Part shown: positions 7,245 through 15,537 of the stretch, one piece after another
How positions within the stretch are numbered: position 1 is the first letter of the stretch
Layout: the number at the start of each line of letters is the position of its first letter
Origin: an uncultured Flavobacteriales bacterium
GTDB taxonomy: Bacteria > Bacteroidota > Bacteroidia > Flavobacteriales > Crocinitomicaceae
Direction of reading: 5' to 3'
Assembly: GCA_946482515.1 (NCBI GenBank)
Contig: CAMLRS010000026.1
Span: 1-37,928 of the forward strand
Length of the DNA: 37,928 nt
The notes under the pieces: model-generated
What the model was told of the DNA's origin: nothing
Seen by the model: only the letters and a program-made list of their open reading frames with translations
Database searches by the model: none
Program-made: the position numbers and the translations under genes

Positions 7245-7275
7245 TTGTTTGAACTATTGATTACGTCTACATTTG
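7245..7275 (+). promoter_or_regulatory. Candidate Bacteroidota promoter for the XRE operon
   Basis: TTG (7245-7247), a 20-nt spacer and TACATTTG (7268-7275) fit the flavobacterial consensus TTG-N17-23-TAnnTTTG. Transcription would begin very close to the ATG at 7281, implying a very short or absent leader. Confidence 0.35.
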
Positions 7276-7280
7276 AGGCT

Positions 7281-7484
7281 ATGTCAGAGAGAATCAATAG
7301 AATAAAAGAGGTACTTGTCATCAAAGGAATGAGCCAAAAAGAACTGGCTGTTCAGATGGATAAGAATCCGAACACGATAACTTCCATTTGCAATAACAAG
7401 TCACAGCCTCACTTGAAAGACTTGAAACGAATTGCTGAAATCTTGGATGTTGATATTAGGGAGTTATTGGTGCCGACGAAGTGA
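7281..7484 (+). CDS. XRE-family helix-turn-helix regulator
   Basis: I start at the ATG at 7281 (67 residues). The TTG at 7239 would place the candidate promoter inside the gene. Nearly the whole protein is one HTH_3 domain: IKEVLVIKGMSQKELAVQM is the first helices, NTITSICNNKSQPHLKDLKRIAEIL the recognition helix and support, and DVDIRELL the usual XRE ending. Single-domain XRE proteins often autoregulate mobile or defence loci. GTTTAAAC-like sites lie just upstream. The next gene begins 10 nt after the stop, making this the first gene of the operon through 12369. Confidence 0.85.
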   Translation: MSERINRIKEVLVIKGMSQKELAVQMDKNPNTITSICNNKSQPHLKDLKRIAEILDVDIRELLVPTK

Positions 7485-7494
7485 AAAATAATCG

Positions 7495-7941
7495 ATGCTT
7501 AAGTATTTAGACATATACCTTCCAATCGCATTACTGGTCCTTTCGGCACTTCTTCGCTTGCTTATCGATAGGCAAGTTGGAAAGCAAGAATTTATAGAAA
7601 CTCTTTGTGAAGTTCCTGTGGATTTGATTTTTCTGGCAATGTCTTTTATTCTGGCATTTATTGTTGCGAAACCAAACCTTGAGCGGCAAGCCACTGGCTT
7701 GTCTACTTTGATTCTCTTTGTGATTTTATCGTTTGTGATAGCCTTACTGAGAAGAAGGACAATTAATGATGCGTCATCTCCTAATTGGCGGTGGGCCGCA
7801 AGACTAACATTGAATTTTTTATTGTCATTAACTGCGTTAGTCTCGTCAATAATAATTCTAAAGGACAATAGTAAGGTTTACAAAGCAGAGCCTTGTAAAC
7901 ATAAAACAGAACAAATGGACGAAAAAAAACAGAATGCTTGA
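7495..7941 (+). CDS. Four-helix membrane protein of the candidate defence operon
   Basis: A 148-residue protein with about four hydrophobic helices (roughly 5-22, 40-58, 68-85 and 102-121), a basic loop LLRRRTINDASS before the last helix and a charged, Lys-rich tail (121-148). I see no known family motif. It follows the XRE gene by 10 nt and overlaps the next gene by 8 nt, so it is translated with them. In context it may be a membrane effector or the membrane partner of the TIR-like protein downstream. That role is inference. Confidence 0.75.
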   Translation: MLKYLDIYLPIALLVLSALLRLLIDRQVGKQEFIETLCEVPVDLIFLAMSFILAFIVAKPNLERQATGLSTLILFVILSFVIALLRRRTINDASSPNWRWAARLTLNFLLSLTALVSSIIILKDNSKVYKAEPCKHKTEQMDEKKQNA

Positions 7942-8641
7942 TTTAAATTCTATAGTGCTAATTGTTATCACCTCCCTATCCGTTGGGGTGACTGCCTTTC
8001 TTGTTACCAAAAGTATGAAAAAGGGCAGGTACGATGATGAACAAAGGAAGGCAATTCTTGAAGATGCAAGAAGATCGCTCGAGCGTCAAATATATAATCT
8101 AAATGACCGATTGGTTCAAAACGAAGAGCGTTGGAAGGATGTAAATCATTTATTACTGAGAAGTGAATACTCATTATCCGATTCAGATCTCTTAGATAGT
8201 AAAAAAACACATTATTCTAAATTTTTAGAGTCCAACGGCATTGCTGAGAATGATTTAGTGATAGATGAAAGGTTAATATTTGTCTTGACGCCATTTCATC
8301 CAGATAGCGATGACGATTTTAGAACAATTAGAGAAACGTGCTCAGCATTTGGTTATAAATGTATTCGAGGCGATGAGGAGCATTTTCGAGGAGACATATT
8401 TCCACAGGTTTTGAAGAGAATTTTAAAGGCTAGACTTGTTATCGCCAATATTAATGGCAGAAGCCCAAACGTAATGTACGAATTGGGCGTAGCCCAGGCG
8501 ATGGATAAACCTGTGCTTCTTGTGTCTCGAAAACCTAAAGATTTGCCTGTTGACATAAAGTCTCAACGTTTTCTGATCTACAACGACTTTCCTGAATTAG
8601 ATAGATTATTAAGGCTTGAACTATCTAAGCTAGCTTATTAA
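7934..8641 (+). CDS. Membrane-anchored TIR/nucleoside-deoxyribosyltransferase-like protein
   Basis: This 235-residue protein has an N-terminal membrane helix (about 6-26), a charged segment likely to be coiled coil (31-78) and a C-terminal Rossmann-like domain (about 113-217). The domain starts LIFVLTPFHPDSDDDF and contains ANINGRSPNVMYELGVAQAM (171-190), the hallmark of the TIR-like/nucleoside 2-deoxyribosyltransferase-like superfamily. Glu183 is the expected catalytic acid; relatives cleave NAD or other nucleotides. The stop overlaps the next start by one base (TAATG). A membrane-tethered nucleotide-cleaving effector is plausible, but nucleotide sensing is also possible. Confidence 0.75.
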   Translation: MLDLNSIVLIVITSLSVGVTAFLVTKSMKKGRYDDEQRKAILEDARRSLERQIYNLNDRLVQNEERWKDVNHLLLRSEYSLSDSDLLDSKKTHYSKFLESNGIAENDLVIDERLIFVLTPFHPDSDDDFRTIRETCSAFGYKCIRGDEEHFRGDIFPQVLKRILKARLVIANINGRSPNVMYELGVAQAMDKPVLLVSRKPKDLPVDIKSQRFLIYNDFPELDRLLRLELSKLAY

Positions 8642-11600
8642 TGGGTAGACTACAGGCAATAGAACAGAGGCTCGAAGCAATCAATCCAGCGAAGTTTCAA
8701 GCGTTGTGCGATAGCTATCTTTCTAGAATTAACCAGAATTATATTGCTTTCAGCAGGACTGGAAGTCAATCAGGCAAAGAAAAAACCGTCCCGGGAACAC
8801 CAGATTCCTTTTTGATGCTTCCAAACGGGAAGTACATTTTTGTTGAATACTCAACAAACATTTCAAGTGGTGTAAAAAAGCTTGAAGAGGATGTACTAAA
8901 GTGTCTAGATTCTTCTAAAACGGGTATTCCATTAGATCAAATTTCCGAGATAATAGTCTGTATTAATTTTGATTTAAAGCCACCATCGGAATCCAAAGTA
9001 CTATTTGACTTATTAAAGGGAACTTGGATAAAGTTGACAATAATTTCCTTGGATTCACTTTCTGTTGAGTTGAGTTTAAATCATAGAGACTTAGTTCATG
9101 AATTTCTTGATCTCCCTATTGATACTTGTCAGATTGTTTCAATCGAGAAATTCGTTAAGGATTATAATAATTCCGGAACTGGTATTGCAACCACACTTAG
9201 TAATACTTTCCTTCATAGAGAAGCAGAACTTAAGGAGCTTAGTGATGCACTATCTGTCGAAAACTTTATTATTTTGACGGGACCTCCTGGAGTAGGTAAA
9301 ACAAAACTGGCGATTGAGTGTATTCAGAACTTTACGAAAGTTCACGAAGAATACAGACCATACTGTATATCTTATAAGCACCATACTCTTCTAGAAGATC
9401 TAAATCTTTATTTCAATGATGGCGGTAATTATATTTTGTTTGTTGACGATGCAAACCGAATAGATGCATTAAATCAAATTATTGGCTTTTATAAATCGTT
9501 TGAGACAGGTAAACTCAAGATTGTACTTACAGTCAGAGATTACGCTTATCATGAAATTGGGCTGTTAAGCTTTGAGTTGTCGCCAAGGCGAATTGATATT
9601 TCTAAATTTTCAGATGAATCAATAGTCGACATTATAAAAGCTGAACCATTTAATATTGGGAATGAAATGTATTATGAACCAATAACGAGGATAGCGGACG
9701 GAAACCCTAGAATAGCAATAATGGCAGCTCTTTTGGCGAAAGACAGCCAGAGAGTTGATTCCTTGAATGACGTTTCGGAGTTATTCGAGATGTATTTTTT
9801 GACATTTATAAAGGATAACAAAGAGTTCTCGTCCAGCAACAGTCTCAAGTCTCTCGGACTTATTTCCTTTTTTTATGTTCTTCCATATAAAGATAGGGCT
9901 GTCGTTGAACCGATAATTGAAAAGTTTGATCTTAAATTCGAAAGCTTCATCGAAGCCATTGACATACTTGATCAGCTTGAATTAGTTGATATTCAGTTTG
10001 AACATGTTAAGATACCTGAGCAGAATCTTGCGACGTATTTTTTTTATAAGGCCTTCATTGAAACTGACACACTTTCTTTTTCCGTTTTGTTGGAATCATA
10101 CATAGACTCGAATGTTAGCAGATTTAGAGATTCCATTATTCCTGCAAATAACACTTTTGGGCCACAAAAAGTTATGGATAAAATAAAACCTGATCTAAGA
10201 GGTTATTGGAAAACCATAAAGTCAGATAATGATAGAGCCTATAGCTTTTTGGAAATCTTCTGGTACTATCTTCAGGAAGAATCTCTTGAATTTGCTTTGA
10301 ACTTAATAAATGAACTTCATCCCCCTGTAAATCCAGAATATTCTACAGGTTATGCTAATAATGACTTCCGATATAATCATAATTCGCTGATTGAGCTTCT
10401 CGGTAATTTTTTTAGATCACAATATATAATGTCAGATGCACTTGAATTGTCATTTGATTATTCTAGAAAGTCGCCAGAAAGCCTTCCCGAACTGATTCAT
10501 AAAATACGGGAAGTACTCATGTTCGACAACGAGGATTTTGGATCGGGACTCGCAAGACAAAATAAACTTTTCGATTTTTTATGTGACAACAAAGGTTCAG
10601 AGGATTACGTAAAGGTTGTTTCCTTTTTTGAACTAGCAAAAACATTCTTAGCTTATAAGTATCACACAACACGTGGAGGAAGAAATAATACAATTGTCAT
10701 ACAGAACTTCTCGCTCGCGTTGACGCCTGAAATCGAAAAGTTGAGGCGTACTATATGGGAGCATTTAGATTTCCTGTTTGAGCGATATCCAGATCAGTCT
10801 TTTGAAGTTTTGAAACATCATCACGACAACCACAGAGACTGCGTTAAGCAAATACTGGAATTCGATTTTGAATTTATTTCCAAAATAATCGACAAACATC
10901 TGTCTCCCGATCGTTTTGATCATTGTGTTTTTGTTCAGAATCAAGTCAGGTGGGTCTCGAAGAAGAAAATCGAGCATAAGGATTTAAAAACGTTCAAAGA
11001 AAAATTTACTAATCGAGAATATGAGCTTTTCCTTATAGTGAACTGGGATCGTTTAAGAGATAAGGAAAGTTTTGACTTTACAAATTTTCGTGAGTACGAG
11101 GAGTTAAAGGAAAAGCAGATTCGTACCGAAGTAATACTAGAATCAGAAAAGGATGTTGATTCTTTTTATTCTTCTTATAAGTTAATCACACTTGAATCGA
11201 AGAAGGATTGGAGTGACAATAGAGTTCTCGAAATTGTTTTGGAAGCCTTATTTGAAAAATCTCCTGATTTAGGGCTTTATTTTTTGAGAAAAATAATGGA
11301 TACAGGTAACGAAGTCAATTTTTTTCCTGGTCGCCTTTTCTACAAGCTAGATTTCAAATCGATTAATTTCGATCAGTTATTTTCTATTCTTGAGAACAAA
11401 GATTTCGAAAATAAATCGAATTGGTTGCTAGCTCTCCTTAGCACTACTCCAACAGAATTTGTGTCTAAGAAATATGCGGATTCTGTGGTAGACGCTCTAG
11501 GATTCATTAAGGATTATCAAATGTTCAGCTTTGAATCTTATGAGAGATTTTTGAATGTAGATAAAGGTTTATTCCTTAGAATCTTGAATGAAATTTACCG

Positions 11601-12369
11601 ACTTAATGAGTCAGGAAAAAGGATACATATTTGGGGGGATATCTTTTTCAAATATTTCGATCAAATTAAGTCAGACTCTGAAACGGTAATGAAAAGTTAT
11701 GTCCAGCAGAGTCTACTTCAGCACCATTTTGATTATCAATCGGAAGGATTAGTTAAAATTCTCAAGGAATCACCGGACTTTTTGACTAGATATCTTGATA
11801 CTTTTTTTGATAACAAGCGGTTGAGTTTTGATAATCACAGGCAGGAACTATCAATCGTTTGGAGTATTGAGAACTTTCAGGATACTATTGAAAAGGCTTT
11901 TGACCACGTAGTTGACAACACTTTTTATATGGGAGTATCGGAGCACCCATGCAATATCTTTTTCAAAGGTTTGAAAGAAGAGTACAGAACTCCGGCTAAG
12001 AAGTTCCTTCTTGGATATTTGTCGAATAACCTAAGTAGTAAAACAAGAGTCAATGCTATTGTTGACATCGCTCGGCATTCTTTTAAAGAACTATTTGATG
12101 ATGTATTATATATCTATTTGAATCACAATCAGAATCCCGAAGATTTCCGGGGAATTTGGTGGCGAGGAAATGGAGGTTCTCTAATGGGGGACGGTATTTT
12201 TGGTGATTTGGAAGCTGCTGATTGGCAGAACATCCTTAATAAAGTTCAATCATTTGATTTGGGTGCGAAGATTATTCCAATTAAGAGACATTTAAAGGAG
12301 CAAATTGATCGTTGTATTAGAAGTGGGGATGAAGAACGTAAAAGAAGGTTCTTGTCGCGTAGGCATTAG
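8641..12369 (+). CDS. Large nuclease-STAND NTPase-helical repeat protein (Avs-like layout)
   Basis: A 1242-residue protein in three parts. Residues 1-150 resemble a restriction-endonuclease fold: GTPDSF with Asp55, then YIFVEYST with Glu69, though the usual Lys two residues after Glu is Ser71. Residues 185-480 are a STAND-type NTPase with Walker A GPPGVGKT (214-221), Walker B ILFVDDA (265-271), LTVRD (296-300) and the GNPR motif (354-357). Residues 480-1242 are long, charged and helical, like TPR/HEAT sensor arrays. This effector-NTPase-sensor order is known from Avs antiphage proteins. The gene is AT-rich, coupled to the TIR-like gene by a TAATG overlap, and followed by a repeat element. Specific family is not assigned. 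Confidence 0.8.
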   Translation: MGRLQAIEQRLEAINPAKFQALCDSYLSRINQNYIAFSRTGSQSGKEKTVPGTPDSFLMLPNGKYIFVEYSTNISSGVKKLEEDVLKCLDSSKTGIPLDQISEIIVCINFDLKPPSESKVLFDLLKGTWIKLTIISLDSLSVELSLNHRDLVHEFLDLPIDTCQIVSIEKFVKDYNNSGTGIATTLSNTFLHREAELKELSDALSVENFIILTGPPGVGKTKLAIECIQNFTKVHEEYRPYCISYKHHTLLEDLNLYFNDGGNYILFVDDANRIDALNQIIGFYKSFETGKLKIVLTVRDYAYHEIGLLSFELSPRRIDISKFSDESIVDIIKAEPFNIGNEMYYEPITRIADGNPRIAIMAALLAKDSQRVDSLNDVSELFEMYFLTFIKDNKEFSSSNSLKSLGLISFFYVLPYKDRAVVEPIIEKFDLKFESFIEAIDILDQLELVDIQFEHVKIPEQNLATYFFYKAFIETDTLSFSVLLESYIDSNVSRFRDSIIPANNTFGPQKVMDKIKPDLRGYWKTIKSDNDRAYSFLEIFWYYLQEESLEFALNLINELHPPVNPEYSTGYANNDFRYNHNSLIELLGNFFRSQYIMSDALELSFDYSRKSPESLPELIHKIREVLMFDNEDFGSGLARQNKLFDFLCDNKGSEDYVKVVSFFELAKTFLAYKYHTTRGGRNNTIVIQNFSLALTPEIEKLRRTIWEHLDFLFERYPDQSFEVLKHHHDNHRDCVKQILEFDFEFISKIIDKHLSPDRFDHCVFVQNQVRWVSKKKIEHKDLKTFKEKFTNREYELFLIVNWDRLRDKESFDFTNFREYEELKEKQIRTEVILESEKDVDSFYSSYKLITLESKKDWSDNRVLEIVLEALFEKSPDLGLYFLRKIMDTGNEVNFFPGRLFYKLDFKSINFDQLFSILENKDFENKSNWLLALLSTTPTEFVSKKYADSVVDALGFIKDYQMFSFESYERFLNVDKGLFLRILNEIYRLNESGKRIHIWGDIFFKYFDQIKSDSETVMKSYVQQSLLQHHFDYQSEGLVKILKESPDFLTRYLDTFFDNKRLSFDNHRQELSIVWSIENFQDTIEKAFDHVVDNTFYMGVSEHPCNIFFKGLKEEYRTPAKKFLLGYLSNNLSSKTRVNAIVDIARHSFKELFDDVLYIYLNHNQNPEDFRGIWWRGNGGSLMGDGIFGDLEAADWQNILNKVQSFDLGAKIIPIKRHLKEQIDRCIRSGDEERKRRFLSRRH

Positions 12370-12394
12370 TAATACAATTTGCTCAAGGGAAAGA

Positions 12395-12695
12395 ATAAAA
12401 CTTTTGCGCCTTTTCAATTTGAAGTAAAACTTTAAGCCCTCCTCTCCTACCGTCAATCTCGGTCTGAATCCCTAAGCTATTTAAACATAACGCAATAACA
12501 TTATAGGACAAATTGGTTTTTCCTATAATGTCACATTATGTCTCCGTAAACTACGCTTGACAGTAAATAGCACGATTCTGGGCTCCGAAGGATTTGCCCT
12601 ATAATTAGACGTTATATTAAATAGCCGCGCAGCCTGACCCGAATTCATTTCGGGAGCCACACACATTGCAATAATATTTTCTGCATCCTGCGGAA
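12395..12695 (+). repeat. Palindrome-ended repeat element, copy 2
   Basis: The core (12477-12624) begins CTATTTAAACATAAC and ends GTTATATTAAATAG. It carries the perfect inverted pair ATTATAGGA/TCCTATAAT, then ATTATGTCT and GTAAATAGCACG, in the same order as at 6168. To the left, AATAAAACTTTTGCGCC through CCCTCCTCTCCTA (12395-12450) is shared with 15305-15350 and partly with 19940-19965. To the right, CCGCGCAGCC and a CCCGAA/TTCGGG hairpin lead to CTGCGGAA near 12695. It begins about 25 nt after the large NTPase gene. Confidence 0.75.
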
Positions 12696-12772
12696 TTGCG
12701 CAGCACTCTTTGTTTCCATTCGTCGTCGCGAAAACAGAAGTTTTTTTTATGAAAAACGACTATCCCTCAACC

Positions 12773-12803
12773 AAAAAAAGACCGGGCACTGCACCCGGTC
12801 TTT
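12773..12803 (-). terminator. Rho-independent terminator of the beta-helix gene
   Basis: A perfect 10-bp stem, AAAGACCGGG (12777-12786) with CCCGGTCTTT (12794-12803), around a 7-nt loop. On the minus strand it ends in a run of T (A-tract 12773-12779 on plus), 34 nt beyond the stop at 12837. Confidence 0.85.
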
Positions 12804-12836
12804 CTGTTGAATCTGTTCCTTGTGTTTTAATAAGTT

Positions 12837-15008
12837 TCATTTTATGATGAGTCGGTAAACTCTTGAAATACCGTCTGCCTCAATTTGTGCTAAATAAATA
12901 CCGCTTGGTTGATTGGTTTGTATCGTTAAACGATTGCTCTCAAAAACTGTTTCCGTTGCGATTTGTTTACCTGAAAGGTCGGTTAGCGTAAACTTGATGT
13001 TTGAATAGACCTGATCGAGTTCAATGAAAGTCTCTCCATCTGATGGATTGGGATAGAGTTTCCAGTTTTGTGTTAGTTCATTCAACTTAAGCGATTTTTC
13101 AGAAGATAAACCATTTTCGCTATCATTATCATTCGTGATTTCCATTTCCAGTGGTGGCATTATGCTACAAGCATGGTTGTTCGAATTATTAAAGAAATAA
13201 CTGGCATAACCTACACATCCGGTAGCAGTATTCGTAACATAAACTTCGTAAGTGGCGTTGGCACAAGGATTTAATATTTGACTGGATGACCCGATGTAAT
13301 TGCCATAACGGTACCATTTGTAGGTGTGCGCACCAGTAGTTCCGGTAATAACTGCATTTAGTGATGACGTGTTATAAGGGAAACTTAGATTGATAGTTTC
13401 AGTGATGTTCACAATAGGATTGGGATTGATGGTGTAAGTAATGGAGGTGGAAATAGCTGTCCCATTGCAGGAAGTTGTATGAAAAGTAATGGTATAAACG
13501 CCAACAGAACTGAATTTACGTGTTACAACTCCGGTAGCTGTATTGATGAATAATCCTGAAGGACTTGAGGTGAATGTTCCGGTTAATCCCCCTGTGTTTG
13601 GATATGAAACCCCCTTATCCTTGCAATGAGTATTTCCGTCAGAGTAATAAAATGATCCCGGAGTAGCGTTCAAGTGTTCATAGGAACCTTTGTCAAGAAG
13701 ATTGATGATTCGGTTGTTCCCTTCTATGTCCTGAGATATTGGAGTTGTGGAACCTGCGCCAAAATAGTTGTGTACATCCAATGGAAGTGCTGTTACACTT
13801 CCGGTATTCATTGCCGGAGAACATGCCTTTAGGTGATAATCACCGTCCGAAGATGGTGGAAACGATCCAACTTGAATAAATTGCGGATCTAGCGGACTTG
13901 CTTGAGTTCCCACAAGATCTTGAAACGAAGGGACAAATGCTGCTGGAGCCACGCCTAATAAATTTCCACCTTTAGAAACGGGAAGACTTGGAGAGTATAC
14001 CAAATACAAATCCGGATCCAAGCCAGGTGAACTGTGGTTTTTAGCAATAATACAATTTCCAATATCAAATTTCTTGTCTGAATTAATGCAAATTCCCCCA
14101 CCATTTGTTGCTGAATTGTTTGAAATGGTCAAATTGTTAAATGCTACATCGTTAACAGGGTAGCCAGTCAAATTGAAACTCATTGCTCCTCCTCTGCCTC
14201 CAAGCCCCGCGTTACAAATGTTTCCATAAAATACAGAATTGCTGATTTTAAACGTTAGTGAGCCACCTGCAAAAATAGCACCTCCATTGGAGATGTATGC
14301 CGTTGTACCGATTGCTTTGTTTCCAATGAAGGTCGAATTAAGAATGTAAATTTTCGAATTATTAATCCAAATGGCTCCACCGTTTCCACCAAAACCATTT
14401 CCACCTGCACTTCCTTCAATAGCTTGGTTGTCTTCGAAAGTACACCCTTGCGCAGTAAGTACAACATTATAGTTGATATGTAGTGCGCCGCCATTACGTC
14501 CTTTATTGTTTTTAAAAATACAATCGGTCAAGGTAACAGTTGAGCCACTTGAATAACAATAAATAGCTCCACCATTAAAACTTTCATTGTCTTTAAAGGT
14601 GCAATTGCTTGCAATTAAATGGCCATTTACAATAACGGCTTGACCATTCACAGGAGTTTGCAAGAGATAGAGATTTGAACCTTCTTGCAAGATGAGTCCA
14701 CTCAATTCAAGCGTTACACCCGAGTTGATCTCAAATAAATTCGTTAAAAGGTTCCCGTCAATAGTTGTCACCCCGGTAGTGCCAACCAGTTTCACGTCTT
14801 TTGTAAGAACAATTGCATCCTGCAAATTGATCGAACTGGTTAAACTGGTGAGATAGATAGTCGTACCAGCAACAGCGTTGTCAATTTCATAACGGAGTGT
14901 TCCGGGGACATAACTAACATCGCTTGGGTTATTAACCACAGCAGTTTGTGCTTGCGTAGTATAACCAAACAATGCTAAAGTGAGAATAGTAATTAAGTGC
15001 TTTTTCAT
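12837..15008 (-). CDS. T9SS-secreted parallel beta-helix protein
   Basis: A 723-residue protein with a signal peptide (about 1-20, ending TTQAQ). Residues about 40-450 carry repeated GGAI/GGAL/GGGI blocks, each followed by a short strand and a Cys/Asn turn (GGAIYCYSSG, GGALHINYN, GGAIWINNS, GGAIFAGGS, GGGICINSD). This is the pattern of right-handed parallel beta-helix proteins of the polymorphic outer membrane/choice-of-anchor Q type. Ig-like or PKD-like segments follow (SITYTINPNPIVNITE). The last 75 residues form a T9SS sorting domain (WKLYPNPSDGETFIEL...GIYLAQIEADG). It is likely a surface or secreted adhesin or polysaccharide-interacting protein; the ligand is unknown. Repeat elements lie on both sides. 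Confidence 0.85.
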   Translation of the reverse strand: MKKHLITILTLALFGYTTQAQTAVVNNPSDVSYVPGTLRYEIDNAVAGTTIYLTSLTSSINLQDAIVLTKDVKLVGTTGVTTIDGNLLTNLFEINSGVTLELSGLILQEGSNLYLLQTPVNGQAVIVNGHLIASNCTFKDNESFNGGAIYCYSSGSTVTLTDCIFKNNKGRNGGALHINYNVVLTAQGCTFEDNQAIEGSAGGNGFGGNGGAIWINNSKIYILNSTFIGNKAIGTTAYISNGGAIFAGGSLTFKISNSVFYGNICNAGLGGRGGAMSFNLTGYPVNDVAFNNLTISNNSATNGGGICINSDKKFDIGNCIIAKNHSSPGLDPDLYLVYSPSLPVSKGGNLLGVAPAAFVPSFQDLVGTQASPLDPQFIQVGSFPPSSDGDYHLKACSPAMNTGSVTALPLDVHNYFGAGSTTPISQDIEGNNRIINLLDKGSYEHLNATPGSFYYSDGNTHCKDKGVSYPNTGGLTGTFTSSPSGLFINTATGVVTRKFSSVGVYTITFHTTSCNGTAISTSITYTINPNPIVNITETINLSFPYNTSSLNAVITGTTGAHTYKWYRYGNYIGSSSQILNPCANATYEVYVTNTATGCVGYASYFFNNSNNHACSIMPPLEMEITNDNDSENGLSSEKSLKLNELTQNWKLYPNPSDGETFIELDQVYSNIKFTLTDLSGKQIATETVFESNRLTIQTNQPSGIYLAQIEADGISRVYRLIIK

Positions 15009-15299
15009 AATAAATAGATTTACAAGTGAAATATAGGTTGAACAGTACCTATTGATGCACTTTAATTCAGCAATGGAAGATTGGGTTTAGGAATGGCCAT
15101 TGAAAACACATCTTACTCCTTAAAAGAAAGTGATTTGGACATTGAATAAAAGATCAAACCAAAGATGCAGGCACATATAACGATGATACAGGTTACTACG
15201 AAGGCACTTGGAAATACAGTGTGGTTAGGCGTTTCTTAATTTTCTTTACGAAGTCAGTTTCCATGGGGACAGGCACTTTTCAATTGCGAAAGGTGGAAA
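15009..15299. other. Intergenic region, possible decayed coding remnant
   Basis: No intact gene. A short in-frame stretch around 15160-15230 reads AGTYNDDTGYYEGTWKY, which looks protein-like but has stops close on both sides, so a gene remnant is possible. The remainder is plain AT-rich sequence upstream of the beta-helix gene. Confidence 0.3.
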
Positions 15300-15506
15300 A
15301 CGATAAAACTTTTGCGCCTTAATTGAAGATAAAACCTAAGTACTCCTCTTAGAATCTGTCGGTCTGGTGCCAAAGCTATTATAACAGAACGCAAATCCAT
15401 TAATAGAACAAATTGGTTTTTCCCACAATGCTCTATTATCTCTGTGTTCCATACGCCTTGGTGCACCGGTTCACACCTGACGGACAATCAAAATATTAGC
15501 ACGATT
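15300..15506 (+). repeat. Palindrome-family repeat, copy 3 (diverged, right end lost)
   Basis: GATAAAACTTTTGCGCCTT, then ACTCCTCTTAGAATCTGTC, GGTCTGGTGCCAAAGCTATT, ATAGAACAAATTGGTTTTTC and TATTAGCACGATT follow the block order of copy 2 (12395-12580). The left palindrome end is degenerate (GCTATTATAACAGAAC), and the right GTTATATTAAATAG end is missing where the promoter of the 15538 gene begins. Confidence 0.65.
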
Positions 15507-15510
15507 TGTC

Positions 15511-15518
15511 TATTTTTG
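15511..15518 (+). promoter_or_regulatory. Candidate -7 box for the Asp-box T9SS gene
   Basis: TATTTTTG matches TAnnTTTG and lies 20 nt before the ATG at 15538. No clear TTG is seen at the expected upstream spacing. It sits at the truncated edge of repeat copy 3. Confidence 0.35.
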
Positions 15519-15537
15519 TTGTTTAAATAATCAATCT

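Noticed and set aside
15168..15290. Possible intact short gene reading YNDDTGYYEGTWKY
   Set aside because: Stops lie close upstream and no start is in frame; at most a remnant.
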